A DNA stretch of 64,000 nucleotides from Nonomuraea solani (GTDB lineage Bacteria; Actinomycetota; Actinomycetes; Streptosporangiales; Streptosporangiaceae): positions 1 to 64,000 of the forward strand of contig NZ_FNVT01000023.1 of NCBI RefSeq assembly GCF_900108335.1, read 5' to 3'. Positions 50,982 to 58,997 of the stretch are shown here, piece after piece. A program made the translations under genes and the position numbers. Under the pieces are notes generated by a model. It was given only the letters and a program-made list of their open reading frames with translations. It was not told where the DNA came from and made no database searches. Each line of letters starts with the position of its first letter. The stretch's first letter is position 1.

Positions 50982-52160
50982 TCAGCCCAGGCGGGCCACC
51001 CCCTCCAGGAGGCGGTCCACGTCGGTGCGGTCGTTGTAGTGGACCAGGCCCGCGCGGACCGCGCCGCCCGAGTCGCGGATGCCGAGCGCGCCGGTCAGCT
51101 CCCAGGCGTAGTTGTGGCCGTTCCACACGTTCACGCCCAGGCGGGCCAGGTGCTCGGCGACCCCGCGCGGGGTGTGGCCGGCCACGTTGAAGTAGGCGGT
51201 GGCGGTGCGCCTGGCCGGTTTGCCGTACACCGTGACGTGCGGCATCGTCTCCAGGCCCGCGAGCAGCACCCGGAACAGCGCCTGCTCGTGCTCCTCCGCC
51301 GCCGCCATCGAGGCCAGCAGGCGCTCGCGGCGGCCACCCGGGCCCGGGACCATGGCGGCCAGGTGATCGACGGCGGCCGTCACCCCGTCGAGGTCGGCGA
51401 ACGCGGCCGTGCCCGTCTCGAACCGCTCCGGCACCGTGTCGGCGGACGAGGCCAGCTTGTCCGGCCTGATCGTCTCCAGCAGCGCCGGGTCCGCGACCAC
51501 CGCGCCGATGTGCGGGCCCGACCACTTGTACGCGCTCGTGGCGTAGAAGTCGGCACCCAGCGCCCGCATGTCCACCGGGCCGTGCGGGGTGGCGTGCACG
51601 CCGTCCACGTACACCAGCGCGCCCGCCTGATGGGCCAGCTCCGCGATGGCCGGCACGTCGGGGCGGGTGCCCAGGATGTTGCTGGCCGCCGTCACCGCGA
51701 CCACCCGGGTGCGCTCGTTGATCAGATCGGCGTACTGCTCGACCGGCAGTTCCCCGGTGACCGGGTCCACCTCGGCCCAGCGCACGGTGGCGCCGACCTG
51801 CGTCCACGGGCGCACGTTGGCGTCGTGGTCCAGCCGGGAGACCACCACCTCGTCGCCCGGCCCGGCGATCGCCCTGGCGAGGCGGTAGGTGAGCGTGGTC
51901 ATGTTGGGGCCGAGCAGCACGCCGCCGGCCTGGCCGCCCACCAGGTCGGCCACGGCGGCGCGGCACGCGGCCACGATGGCGTCGGAGCGGTGGCTGGCGG
52001 GGAAGGCGCCGCCGACGTTGCCGATCCCGGTGCGGTAGGCGGTGGCGATGGCGTCGATCACGGGCCGGGGGACCTGGGTACCGGCCGCGCCGTCGAGGTA
52101 GGCGTGGCCGTCGGCGAGGGCGGGGTACATGGCGCGTACCGACTTGAGGGGGAAAGGCAT
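50982..52160 (-). CDS. Cysteine-desulfurase-like class V aminotransferase
   Basis: A 392-residue PLP enzyme. The fold signatures are YLDGAAGTQVPRPVIDAI, LGPNMTTLTYRLARAI, VVVSRLDHDANVRPW and the PLP-binding Lys in ATSAYKWSGPHIGAVV (about 215). The C-terminal catalytic Cys loop of SufS/IscS (R-x-G-x-H-C) is replaced by NVWNGHNYAWELTGALG, so no persulfide can form there. It may be a Cys-lyase-like, kynureninase-like or other class V transaminase; bioinformatic pipelines would call it a cysteine desulfurase-like protein. It diverges from an AlkZ-type gene only 9 bp away. Confidence 0.82.
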   Translation of the reverse strand: MPFPLKSVRAMYPALADGHAYLDGAAGTQVPRPVIDAIATAYRTGIGNVGGAFPASHRSDAIVAACRAAVADLVGGQAGGVLLGPNMTTLTYRLARAIAGPGDEVVVSRLDHDANVRPWTQVGATVRWAEVDPVTGELPVEQYADLINERTRVVAVTAASNILGTRPDVPAIAELAHQAGALVYVDGVHATPHGPVDMRALGADFYATSAYKWSGPHIGAVVADPALLETIRPDKLASSADTVPERFETGTAAFADLDGVTAAVDHLAAMVPGPGGRRERLLASMAAAEEHEQALFRVLLAGLETMPHVTVYGKPARRTATAYFNVAGHTPRGVAEHLARLGVNVWNGHNYAWELTGALGIRDSGGAVRAGLVHYNDRTDVDRLLEGVARLG

Positions 52161-52169
52161 GATATGTAG

Positions 52170-53219
52170 ATGCTCAGCCTTCGCGACCTCAACCGTGCCA
52201 CCTTGGCCCGCCAGCACCTTCTCTCGCGGCACAAGGGGGAGGTCGCCGACGTGGTGCACCGCCTGGCCGGCCTGCAGGCGCAGGAGCCGCGGCCGCCGTA
52301 CCTCGGGGTGTGGACGCGGCTGGAGGGGTTCGAGCGCGACGACCTGCACGCGGCGCTGCACGCGCGCACGCTGGTGCGGGCCACCATGTGGCGGGCCACG
52401 CTGCACCTGGTGACGGCCGCGGACTTCGCCGCGTTCCGGCCGCTGCTGCGGCCGGTGCTGGAGAGCGCCGCGCGCCGCTTCGACGGGGTCGACTTCGAGG
52501 CGGTCGTGGCCGCCGCCGACCGGCTGCTGGCGGCGGGGCCCATGACGTTCAACGAGCTGCGGCCGCGGTTGCTGGCGGAGTTTCCCGGGGCCTATGACCG
52601 GGCGCTCGGGTACGCGGTCCGCATGCTCACTCCGCTGATCATCACGCCGACCGAGGACCGGTGGAGCTTCCCGCGCGACCCCGCGTTCGGGCTGCCCGGC
52701 ATCGCTGTGACGCCCGCCGAGCCGAGTTCGCTGATCGAGCGCTATCTGGCCGCCTTCGGCCCCGCCACCCCCGCCGACGTGCAGACCTGGTCGGGACTGG
52801 GCGGGCTGCGGCCGGTCATGGAGGGCATGGAGCTGGAACGGCTCACCGACGCCGCCGGGCGTGAGCTCTTCGACCTGCCGGACGCGCCCAGGCCGGGCGG
52901 TGACGTGCCCGCCCCCGTACGGTTCCTGCCCGACTTCGACACGCTGATCCTCGGCCACGCCGACCGCACCCGCGTGCTCGCCGAGGAGTACAAAAGCCGC
53001 GTCAGCACCAAGAACCTGCGGATCAAGGCGGTCTTCCTGGTGGACGGGTTCGCCGCGGGGACGTGGCAGATCAAGCGCTCGGGCAAGAAGGCCAGGCTGC
53101 TCGTCAGCCCGTTCACGTCAGTGGATCCGGCCGCGCTGGAGGAGGAGGGACAGCGGTTGCTGGCCTTCGCGGAACCGGATGCCGCGACGCTCTCTATTGA
53201 AGAGGTGGACGGACTCTGA
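52170..53219 (+). CDS. HTH_42/AlkZ-like (YcaQ family) winged-helix DNA glycosylase candidate
   Basis: A 349-residue protein of the HTH_42 family (PF06224). The N-terminal segment RLAGLQAQEPRPPYLGVWTR contains the Q-x-Q motif that is catalytic in AlkZ interstrand-crosslink glycosylases; later HLVTAADFAAF, ALGYAVRMLTPLI and RFLPDFDTLILGHADRTRV are family blocks. AlkZ-type enzymes remove bulky or crosslinking DNA adducts made by antibiotics such as azinomycin and protect producers; others act in general repair. The ATG has no ribosome site and starts 9 bp from the divergent gene's ATG, so a leaderless transcript is likely. Confidence 0.8.
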   Translation: MLSLRDLNRATLARQHLLSRHKGEVADVVHRLAGLQAQEPRPPYLGVWTRLEGFERDDLHAALHARTLVRATMWRATLHLVTAADFAAFRPLLRPVLESAARRFDGVDFEAVVAAADRLLAAGPMTFNELRPRLLAEFPGAYDRALGYAVRMLTPLIITPTEDRWSFPRDPAFGLPGIAVTPAEPSSLIERYLAAFGPATPADVQTWSGLGGLRPVMEGMELERLTDAAGRELFDLPDAPRPGGDVPAPVRFLPDFDTLILGHADRTRVLAEEYKSRVSTKNLRIKAVFLVDGFAAGTWQIKRSGKKARLLVSPFTSVDPAALEEEGQRLLAFAEPDAATLSIEEVDGL

Positions 53220-53243
53220 TGGGGTCGGGGCAGAGGTGAGACG

Positions 53244-54674
53244 ATGCCACAGTTGACCGCCCTGGACGCGCAGTTCCTCCATTTCGAGACCGCGACCAAC
53301 ATCGCCAACATCGCCGGCCTGGCCGTGCTCGACGGCGATCTCAACCGCGCCGACCTGCAGGCCCTGCTCGAACGGCGGCTTCCCTACGTGCCCGCGCTGC
53401 GGCGCAAGCTGGCCCCCGTGCCGCTGGGGCTCGACCATCCGTACTGGATGCAGGAGGACGACCTCGACCTCGACTACCACGTACGCGAGATCGGCCTGCC
53501 GCCGCCCGGCGACGACCGGCAACTGGCCGACCAGGTCTCGCGCCTGCACGCCCGCCGCCTCGACCGCGGCCGTCCCCTGTGGGAGATCTACCTGATCCAC
53601 GGGCTGTCCGGCGGCCGCATGGGGCTCTACACGAAGATCCACCACGCGGCCGTGGACGGGATCGGCGGCGCCGACGTGCTGGCCGCGCTGCTCGACATCA
53701 GCCCCGAGCCCGCGCCGCCGCCCGCCGCCGCGCCCGAGCGGGACGCGCCCCCGCCCGGCTCCGCCACGATGCTGGCCCGCGGGCTGGCCAGGCTGGCGGG
53801 CAACCCGGCCGCCGCCGCGCGGTTTGCGGCCAGGGCCGTCCCGCACCTGGACGAGATCCCCGTCGTGTCCTGGATCCCGGGCAGCCGCGTCGTCTCCGGG
53901 CTCGCCCGCCGGCTGGCCGGGACCGGGCGGGCGCCGGACCTGCCCGCCCTGCCCGCGCCGAAGACGCCGTTCAGCGGCCCGCTGTCGGGGCATCGGCGCT
54001 TCGCGTTCGCCTCACTGCCGCTGGAGGAGATCAAGCAGGTCCGCAAGGCGTTCGGGGTCACCGTCAACGACGTCGTCATGGCCGTGTGCGCGGGCGCGCT
54101 GCGCAGGTGGCTGGCCGCGCACGGCGGCGTGCCGCGCCAGCCGCTGGTGGCCGGGGTGCCGTTCTCGTTACGGGCCGCCGGCATCGAGGGGCAGGGCAAC
54201 CAGGTGACGATCATGACGGCGCCGCTGGCGGTGAACGTCACCGATCCCGTCGAGCGGCTGCACCACGTACGCCAGGCCATGCACCGGATCAAGGACAGGT
54301 TCTCGCTGGCGCCCGCGCGGTGGCTGCGCGAGTTCAGCGAGTCGATGCCGGCCGCGCTCATGGGGCTGGCCTCGCGCTCGGCGTTCGGGCTGGTCGGGCA
54401 GGCGGCGCCGCCGATCAACGTGATCGTCTCGAACGTGCCGGGGCCGCAGTTCCCCCTGTACGTGTGCGGTGCCCGGCTGCTGACCCACTACCCGGTGTCG
54501 GTGATCACCGACGTGAGCGGCGGCGTGAACATCACCGCCTTCTCCTACGACGGCTCGATGGACATCGGCGTCGTCACCGACCGGCAGATGGTGCCGGACG
54601 CCTGGGAACTGGCCGGCTATCTGCGGGAGGCCCTCGACGAACTACGCAACGCGGAAGCCGACCTGCCGCATTAG
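53244..54674 (+). CDS. Wax ester synthase / diacylglycerol acyltransferase (WS/DGAT)
   Basis: A 476-residue enzyme. The catalytic motif H-H-x3-D-G is IHHAAVDGIGG (about 135), and the N-terminal LTALDAQFLHFETATN, PLWEIYLIHGL, MTAPLAVNVTDPVERL and NVIVSNVPGPQFPLYVCGAR are conserved WS/DGAT blocks. It esterifies fatty acyl-CoA to alcohols or diacylglycerol to make storage lipids at the membrane. ATG 53244 has GAGGTGAG upstream. It starts 24 bp after the AlkZ-like gene on the same strand. Confidence 0.9.
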   Translation: MPQLTALDAQFLHFETATNIANIAGLAVLDGDLNRADLQALLERRLPYVPALRRKLAPVPLGLDHPYWMQEDDLDLDYHVREIGLPPPGDDRQLADQVSRLHARRLDRGRPLWEIYLIHGLSGGRMGLYTKIHHAAVDGIGGADVLAALLDISPEPAPPPAAAPERDAPPPGSATMLARGLARLAGNPAAAARFAARAVPHLDEIPVVSWIPGSRVVSGLARRLAGTGRAPDLPALPAPKTPFSGPLSGHRRFAFASLPLEEIKQVRKAFGVTVNDVVMAVCAGALRRWLAAHGGVPRQPLVAGVPFSLRAAGIEGQGNQVTIMTAPLAVNVTDPVERLHHVRQAMHRIKDRFSLAPARWLREFSESMPAALMGLASRSAFGLVGQAAPPINVIVSNVPGPQFPLYVCGARLLTHYPVSVITDVSGGVNITAFSYDGSMDIGVVTDRQMVPDAWELAGYLREALDELRNAEADLPH

Positions 54675-55325
54675 CTCCTGCGCTGACGCCGTGATCCCGA
54701 CTCGCGGGGCGCTCAACCGCTGGAGCGCCGGCTCCTGCTGAGCCGCTCGTCCGGGCGGGCGCGGCCCTTTCCTCGTCCACGGAACTGTCGGTGGCCTGTG
54801 GGACCTTGAGGGCGGCGGGCTGACGGCCGAGCCTTCCATCCGCTCTCCGACGGGGGTGATGGCGGAGCCGGCCGAGGAGGGGGCGCGCCTGCCGGCCTTC
54901 ACGGGCCTCGACGAGGGGAGCATCACATGGCCACCGCCCAGGAGCTCTGCGACGGGCTCCTGAGGATCTTCGGGGCCGCGACGAGGAATACGCGTTCTTC
55001 GCGAGGGGCAGATGAATACTCGGGCCGCCCGAGGCGCGGGCGGATGACACGGCGCGGATGGGGGCCCGGGGGATGCGCGAGCGGGTGGAATCACGGAGCA
55101 CACGGCACGCGCCCGCGACGGCAACAGGGCCTGATCCCGCAGGGCCCCGTGCCGGAGAGCCCAGTCTCGCAGGGTGCGGTGGCGCAGGGCTCAATGCCCC
55201 AGGGTCCACCGTGCCAAGGGCTCGTGTCGCGGTGTCCGGAGGGCTCGTCGGGTGGGGCCGGCCAGGGAAGGCCGCCTCCTCAGCGGAAGACCTGGCGCGA
55301 TCGGGGCGTTGACCGACACATGGGC
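54675..55325. other. Long intergenic region with degenerate coding remnants and repeats
   Basis: No supported gene spans this 651-bp stretch. A short plus-strand frame starts at ATG 54927 (MATAQELCDGLLRIFGAATR) and shows host-like codons for about 15 residues, then a shift into DEEYAFFARGR in a second frame and a stop, so it may be a small decayed gene. From 55122 to 55241 there is a 15-bp minisatellite. The remaining DNA has no RNA-like stem or operator that I can support. Confidence 0.5.
55122..55241. repeat. Degenerate 15-bp tandem repeat array (eight copies)
   Basis: Units begin near 55122, 55137, 55152, 55167, 55182, 55197, 55212 and 55227; the shared core is CGCAGGG(C/T)nCnGTG with variation. 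In frame 1 it would encode repeats like PQGPV, SQGAV, AQGSM. No gene of this frame is supported, so it reads as a non-coding minisatellite or the remnant of a repetitive tail. Confidence 0.65.
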
Positions 55326-56129
55326 TCAGCGGACGGCGTACCCGCCGATGGCCGGTTCGAGCAGGCCGAAGATCCGCCGCGCGGCCACGGACAGCGCGGC
55401 GGCGATCTCGTCGTCGCTCCCGCCCGCCAGCGTCCGCGCCTGCAACTCCCGGAAGAGCAGCCGATCGGCCGCCGCCAACTGCGCCGCCACGGCCCGCGCC
55501 ACGACGGGATCCCCGGCCGCCACACCCTCCGGCTCCCCGTCCCCGCTCTCGCCGGCGGTTCCGGCCGTCCGGCCGTCCCCGCTCTCGCCGGCGGTTCCGG
55601 CCGTCCGGCCGTCCCCGCTCTCGCCGGTGCTCTCAGGCGTCCGGCCACCCCTGGTCTCGCCGGCATTTCCCTCCGACCGGCCGTCTCCGGTTGTTTCGGT
55701 GGTCAGGTGGACGGCGAGGGCCTCTTCGCGTTGGTCGTGGAGGTCGCGCAGGCGGGCGATCAGGGTCGGGCTGTCGGCGATCATCCGCGCGAAGTCCTGC
55801 CCGGTGAACCCGATGACCGGGTCGCGCCGCTCCAGCGCCTCCTCATACGTGCGCCGTACCGCCCCCAGCGCCGACTCTCCGGCCGGGCGGCGCGCCACCG
55901 CGTCCGCCAGGCCCGCCACGAACGCCTCGTGGTGGTCGAGGGCCAGGTCCTCCTTGCGGGGGAAATAGTTGGTGACGGTCATCTTGGCCACCCGGGAAGC
56001 AGCGGCGATGTCGGCGATCGTCGTCCGGTCGAACCCCCGTTCCAGGAACAGTTGGGTAGCGTGGTCAGAGATGACCTGTCTGGTCTCTCGCTTCTTCTGT
56101 TCCCTCAACCCCAAGGTGTCGATGCTCAT
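55326..56129 (-). CDS. TetR-family regulator with repetitive insert, divergent from a sigma factor
   Basis: A 267-residue regulator from ATG 56129. The DNA-binding domain REQKKRETRQVISDHATQLF then IADIAAASRVAKMTVTNYFPRKEDLAL is a standard TetR helix-turn-helix (about 15-60). The C-terminal ligand domain is interrupted at about residues 148-200 by a Gly/Thr/Glu-rich segment encoded by four 36-bp repeats (GRTAGTAGESGD units), which is absent from ordinary TetR proteins of about 200 residues. It shares a 130-bp promoter region with the divergent sigma factor gene. The insert is probably a disordered loop. Confidence 0.85.
   Translation of the reverse strand: MSIDTLGLREQKKRETRQVISDHATQLFLERGFDRTTIADIAAASRVAKMTVTNYFPRKEDLALDHHEAFVAGLADAVARRPAGESALGAVRRTYEEALERRDPVIGFTGQDFARMIADSPTLIARLRDLHDQREEALAVHLTTETTGDGRSEGNAGETRGGRTPESTGESGDGRTAGTAGESGDGRTAGTAGESGDGEPEGVAAGDPVVARAVAAQLAAADRLLFRELQARTLAGGSDDEIAAALSVAARRIFGLLEPAIGGYAVR
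55537..55680 (-). repeat. Four 36-bp minisatellite copies inside the TetR gene
   Basis: Copies start at 55537, 55573, 55609 and 55645. The first two are identical (CCGTCCCCGCTCTCGCCGGC...CCGTCCGG) and the last two diverged. The unit is a multiple of three (12 codons), so gain or loss of copies only changes loop length in the regulator. Confidence 0.9.
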
Positions 56130-56153
56130 AGCCGCAGTCTTCCACAAATTTTT

Positions 56154-56216
56154 AGGTTCGACCTTATTTTAGGTTGACTCTCATTCGAGGGCGACCTAAA
56201 GTTAGGCGCGACCTAA
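56154..56216. promoter_or_regulatory. Multiple palindromic operators between TetR and sigma genes
   Basis: Two clean dyads: AGGTtcgACCT (56154-56164) and TTAGGcgcgaCCTAA (56202-56216). Between them AGGTTGACT and GCGACCTAAAG repeat the AGGT/ACCT half-site. The motif TTAGGT..ACCTAA recurs at least four times in about 60 bp, upstream of the sigma factor start at 56260 and of the TetR start at 56129. Cooperative TetR binding is the natural reading. Confidence 0.65.
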
Positions 56217-56259
56217 GTTTGGGTCGCCGTCCATCCAATGCAGCAGCGAGGAGAGTGTT

Positions 56260-57228
56260 TTGTCCCAAGCAGCAGAGGTTCTCGAACTGGACGACAACGT
56301 TGCCGACGGCGGCACGGCCGTCGGCCCCGACTCGGTCAAGGCCTACCTCAAGGAGATCGGCAGAGTGCCGCTCCTCAACGCCGAGCAGGAGATCGAGCTG
56401 GCCAAGCGCATCGAGGCCGGCCTGTTCGCCCGAGAACGGCTCGACAACGAGCCGGGTCTGCCCCCCGAACTCCGCGCCGACCTCGAGTGGGTCGCCGACG
56501 ACGGCCTTCGTGCCAAGCGCCGCATGCTGGAGGCCAACCTGCGGCTGGTCGTCTCCATCGCCAAGCGCTACACCGGCCGTGGCATGCTCTTTCTCGACCT
56601 GATCCAGGAGGGCAACCTGGGCCTGATCCGGACGATCGAGAAGTTCGACTACCGGCTCGGCTACAAGTTCTCCACCTACGCGACCTGGTGGATCAAGCAG
56701 GCCATCACCCGGGCCATGGCCGACCAGGCCAGGACGATCCGCATCCCCGTACACATGGTCGAGCTGATCAACAAGGTGGCGCGGGCGCAGCGCCGCCTGC
56801 AGAGCGACCTCGGCCGCGAGCCCACCCCCGAAGAGATCGCCAAGGAGAGTGAGCTCGAAGTCGGCCGGGTCATCGAGGTCCAGGGCTATGGCCGCGAGCC
56901 CATCTCCCTGCACACTCCGCTGGGCGAGGAGGGCGACAGCGAGTTCGGCGATCTCATCGAGGACACCGAGGCCGTCTCCCCGGCCGACGCGGTCTCCTTC
57001 ACCCTCCTCCAGCAACAACTGCGGGCCCTGCTCGACCAGCTCTCCGAGCGCGAGGCGGGCGTGATCAGCATGCGTTACGGGCTGCAGGACGGCAAGCCCA
57101 TGACGCTCGACGAGATCGGCCGCATCTACGGGGTCACCCGGGAGCGGATCCGCCAGATCGAGGCCAAGACGATGTCCAAACTGCGCCACCCGTCCCGCTC
57201 CCTGGCGCTTCGTGAATATCTGAGCTGA
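56260..57228 (+). CDS. Group-2 RNA polymerase sigma-70 factor (SigB/HrdD-like)
   Basis: A 322-residue sigma factor starting at TTG 56260 (GAGGAGA, 7 nt spacing). Region 1.2 DSVKAYLKEIGRVPLLNAEQ; region 2 NLRLVVSIAKRYTGRGMLFL, DLIQEGNLGLIRTIEKFDYR and YATWWIKQAITRAMADQART (region 2.4); region 3 IPVHMVELINKVARAQRRLQ; region 4 REAGVISMRYGLQDGKPMTL and VTRERIRQIEAKTMSKLRHP. It lacks the long acidic region 1.1 of the housekeeping factor, as expected for a group-2 sigma. It would direct stress or stationary-phase transcription. The TetR next to it, with several palindromes between, suggests ligand control of sigma synthesis. Confidence 0.9.
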   Translation: MSQAAEVLELDDNVADGGTAVGPDSVKAYLKEIGRVPLLNAEQEIELAKRIEAGLFARERLDNEPGLPPELRADLEWVADDGLRAKRRMLEANLRLVVSIAKRYTGRGMLFLDLIQEGNLGLIRTIEKFDYRLGYKFSTYATWWIKQAITRAMADQARTIRIPVHMVELINKVARAQRRLQSDLGREPTPEEIAKESELEVGRVIEVQGYGREPISLHTPLGEEGDSEFGDLIEDTEAVSPADAVSFTLLQQQLRALLDQLSEREAGVISMRYGLQDGKPMTLDEIGRIYGVTRERIRQIEAKTMSKLRHPSRSLALREYLS

Positions 57229-57337
57229 CCGTTCGGCGCTTGGTACGAGGGGCGAACTACAAGGCTGCGCAAACGGGAATTCAAGACTGTCGCCACCGCC
57301 CTATGGGGCAGGGCCCGGCTGACCTAGATTCCAAGGC

Positions 57338-58105
57338 GTGAAACGCTCCCGTTCGAGCCTCGTCCACCAGGTGACGTACGCGATCAAGAACCCCCACAAG
57401 ATCGTCCCCCACTTGAGGCGGCTGGCCCGCGACACGTGGTTCAGGCTGCGTACGCGAGACCACGTCTCCTACTACCGCGCCGTCATGCGCTCCGACACCG
57501 CCCGCGACCCTGAAGGCGCGGTCGGCTCGCACAACCACAGACGCTGGCTGGCGCTGGGCCGGATGCAGTTCGACTACCTGGTCGAGCACGGTCTCAAACC
57601 CGAATGCCGCATGCTGGAGATCGGCTGCGGCAACCTGCGGGCCGGGCACCTGTTCATCGGCTACCTGCACACCGGCAACTACTACGGCATCGACATCTCG
57701 CCCGACATCCTCATGGCGGCCCAGGAAACGGTCGTCCAGCACGGGCTGCGGGACAAGCTGCCGCACCTGACACCCGTACGCGACCTGCGCTTCGAATTCC
57801 TGCCCGACGAGCACTTCGACGTCGTCCACGCGCACAGCGTCTTCTCGCACTCCCCGCTGCACGTGATCGAGGAATGCTTCGCCCATGTGGGCCGGATCCT
57901 GCGGCCCGGCGGCTGGTTCGACTTCACCTTCGACCGGACCGAGGGCAAGGAGCATCAGGTGCTGCGGGAGGACTTCTACTACCGCACCGAGACGCTCCTC
58001 GCACTGGCCGGACGGTACGGGCTGACGGCGACGTTCATGGACGACTGGGAACGGCTGCCGCACAAGCAGTCGAAGATCCGCCTCACTCGGTCCGTCCTCA
58101 CGTAG
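57338..58105 (+). CDS. Class I SAM-dependent methyltransferase
   Basis: A 255-residue enzyme starting at GTG 57338. Motif I (SAM-binding) is RMLEIGCGNLRAGHLF (about 90), followed by YYGIDISPDILMAAQ (motif II) and FDVVHAHSVFSHSPLHVIEE (motif III-like). The N-terminal 60 residues are basic and may bind nucleic acid or membrane lipids (VTYAIKNPHKIVPHLRRLAR). The substrate is unknown; neighbours (a sigma factor, an alpha/beta hydrolase) give no clue. It converges with the hydrolase gene across a repeat array. Confidence 0.82.
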   Translation: MKRSRSSLVHQVTYAIKNPHKIVPHLRRLARDTWFRLRTRDHVSYYRAVMRSDTARDPEGAVGSHNHRRWLALGRMQFDYLVEHGLKPECRMLEIGCGNLRAGHLFIGYLHTGNYYGIDISPDILMAAQETVVQHGLRDKLPHLTPVRDLRFEFLPDEHFDVVHAHSVFSHSPLHVIEECFAHVGRILRPGGWFDFTFDRTEGKEHQVLREDFYYRTETLLALAGRYGLTATFMDDWERLPHKQSKIRLTRSVLT

Positions 58106-58222
58106 CCACGCCGTTCCAGAACCGGTCCGCCTTCACTCGGCCCCGCTGGTGCGCGCGCACTTGGCCACGGTGTTCCAGGGCTGGTGCGCAGTCACTTGGT
58201 CACGCTGCTCCAGAACTCCTCC
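58099..58222 (-). repeat. Tandem-like copies spanning the hydrolase stop codon
   Basis: Three copies of the pattern CAC(TTG)GCCACG(G)TGTTCCAG(A/G)ACT lie at 58099, 58158 and 58193; the last two are 35 bp apart and nearly identical (CACTTGGCCACGGTGTTCCAGG versus CACTTGGTCACGCTGCTCCAGA). The stop of the alpha/beta hydrolase gene (minus strand, 58192) lies inside the last copy. The first copy falls at the methyltransferase stop and may be coincidence. Confidence 0.6.
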
Positions 58223-58932
58223 AGCTTCGCCGCGCCCGTCGCCGGATCCTGGAGCATCCACCAGTGGCCCAGCTCGGGCAGTGGTGCCACCGCCGCCCCG
58301 GCCCTGGTCGCGGCCGCCCGCGACACCTCAGCCGACAGGAACGGATCGCCCGACGGAATCAGCACCAACCCCGGCGCCGGGATGTCGGTGAACGCCGGCG
58401 ACCATTCCTCGGCGATGTTCACCGCCGACCGGTACAGCGCCAGGATGCTGTCCGCCATGACCTGGTCCATGGCGGACGCCATCGTCAGGGCGTGCTCGGC
58501 GGGGATGCCGTAGCCGCCCAGCGCGCCGGCCCGTTCCTCGACCGGCAGGGAGATCATCTGCTCCAGGAACTGCTCGCCGGCGCCGGGCGTCTGCCACAGC
58601 CGGGCCAGGTCGTGCCAGCGGAAGTCGGGATGGCCGAGCCCGGCGGCGTCGGTGACCCAGGAGCGTACGAGGGCGGGGCGGAGGCTGACCAGGCGCACCA
58701 CGAACCCGCCGCCCCAGTCGTGGCCGACCAGGTCGATGTCGCCGCCGAGCGCCTCCAGTTCGCCGGCCAGCCACGTCACGTACTCGTCCATGGTGGCCGT
58801 GAAACCGTCAGGGAGGGGGCAGCCGAAGCCGGGGAGCCGGAGGGCGCGCACGTCCTGCCGGCGCAGAGCCGAGCGGAGAGGGTCCCAGAGCGCCGGGGTT
58901 TCCGGGACGCCGTGGACCAGAACTGCGGTCAT
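58192..58932 (-). CDS. Alpha/beta hydrolase
   Basis: A 246-residue cytosolic hydrolase. ATG 58932 has GGAAGGAGCGCACC upstream. The fold opens with MTAVLVHGVPETPALWDPLR (oxyanion HGxP); the nucleophile elbow is LVGHDWGGGFVVRL, with Asp at the nucleophile position as in haloalkane dehalogenases and epoxide hydrolases; the catalytic His is in ELGHWWMLQDP and PSGDPFL may hold the acid. The Asp nucleophile suggests epoxide or dehalogenase-type chemistry, though esterases with Ser are not excluded. Substrate unknown. Confidence 0.85.
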   Translation of the reverse strand: MTAVLVHGVPETPALWDPLRSALRRQDVRALRLPGFGCPLPDGFTATMDEYVTWLAGELEALGGDIDLVGHDWGGGFVVRLVSLRPALVRSWVTDAAGLGHPDFRWHDLARLWQTPGAGEQFLEQMISLPVEERAGALGGYGIPAEHALTMASAMDQVMADSILALYRSAVNIAEEWSPAFTDIPAPGLVLIPSGDPFLSAEVSRAAATRAGAAVAPLPELGHWWMLQDPATGAAKLEEFWSSVTK

Positions 58933-58997
58933 GGTGCGCTCCTTCCTGGCATTTATCCGAATGCGGATGCTGGAGGCGTCCCATATGGTGGTGGGAC

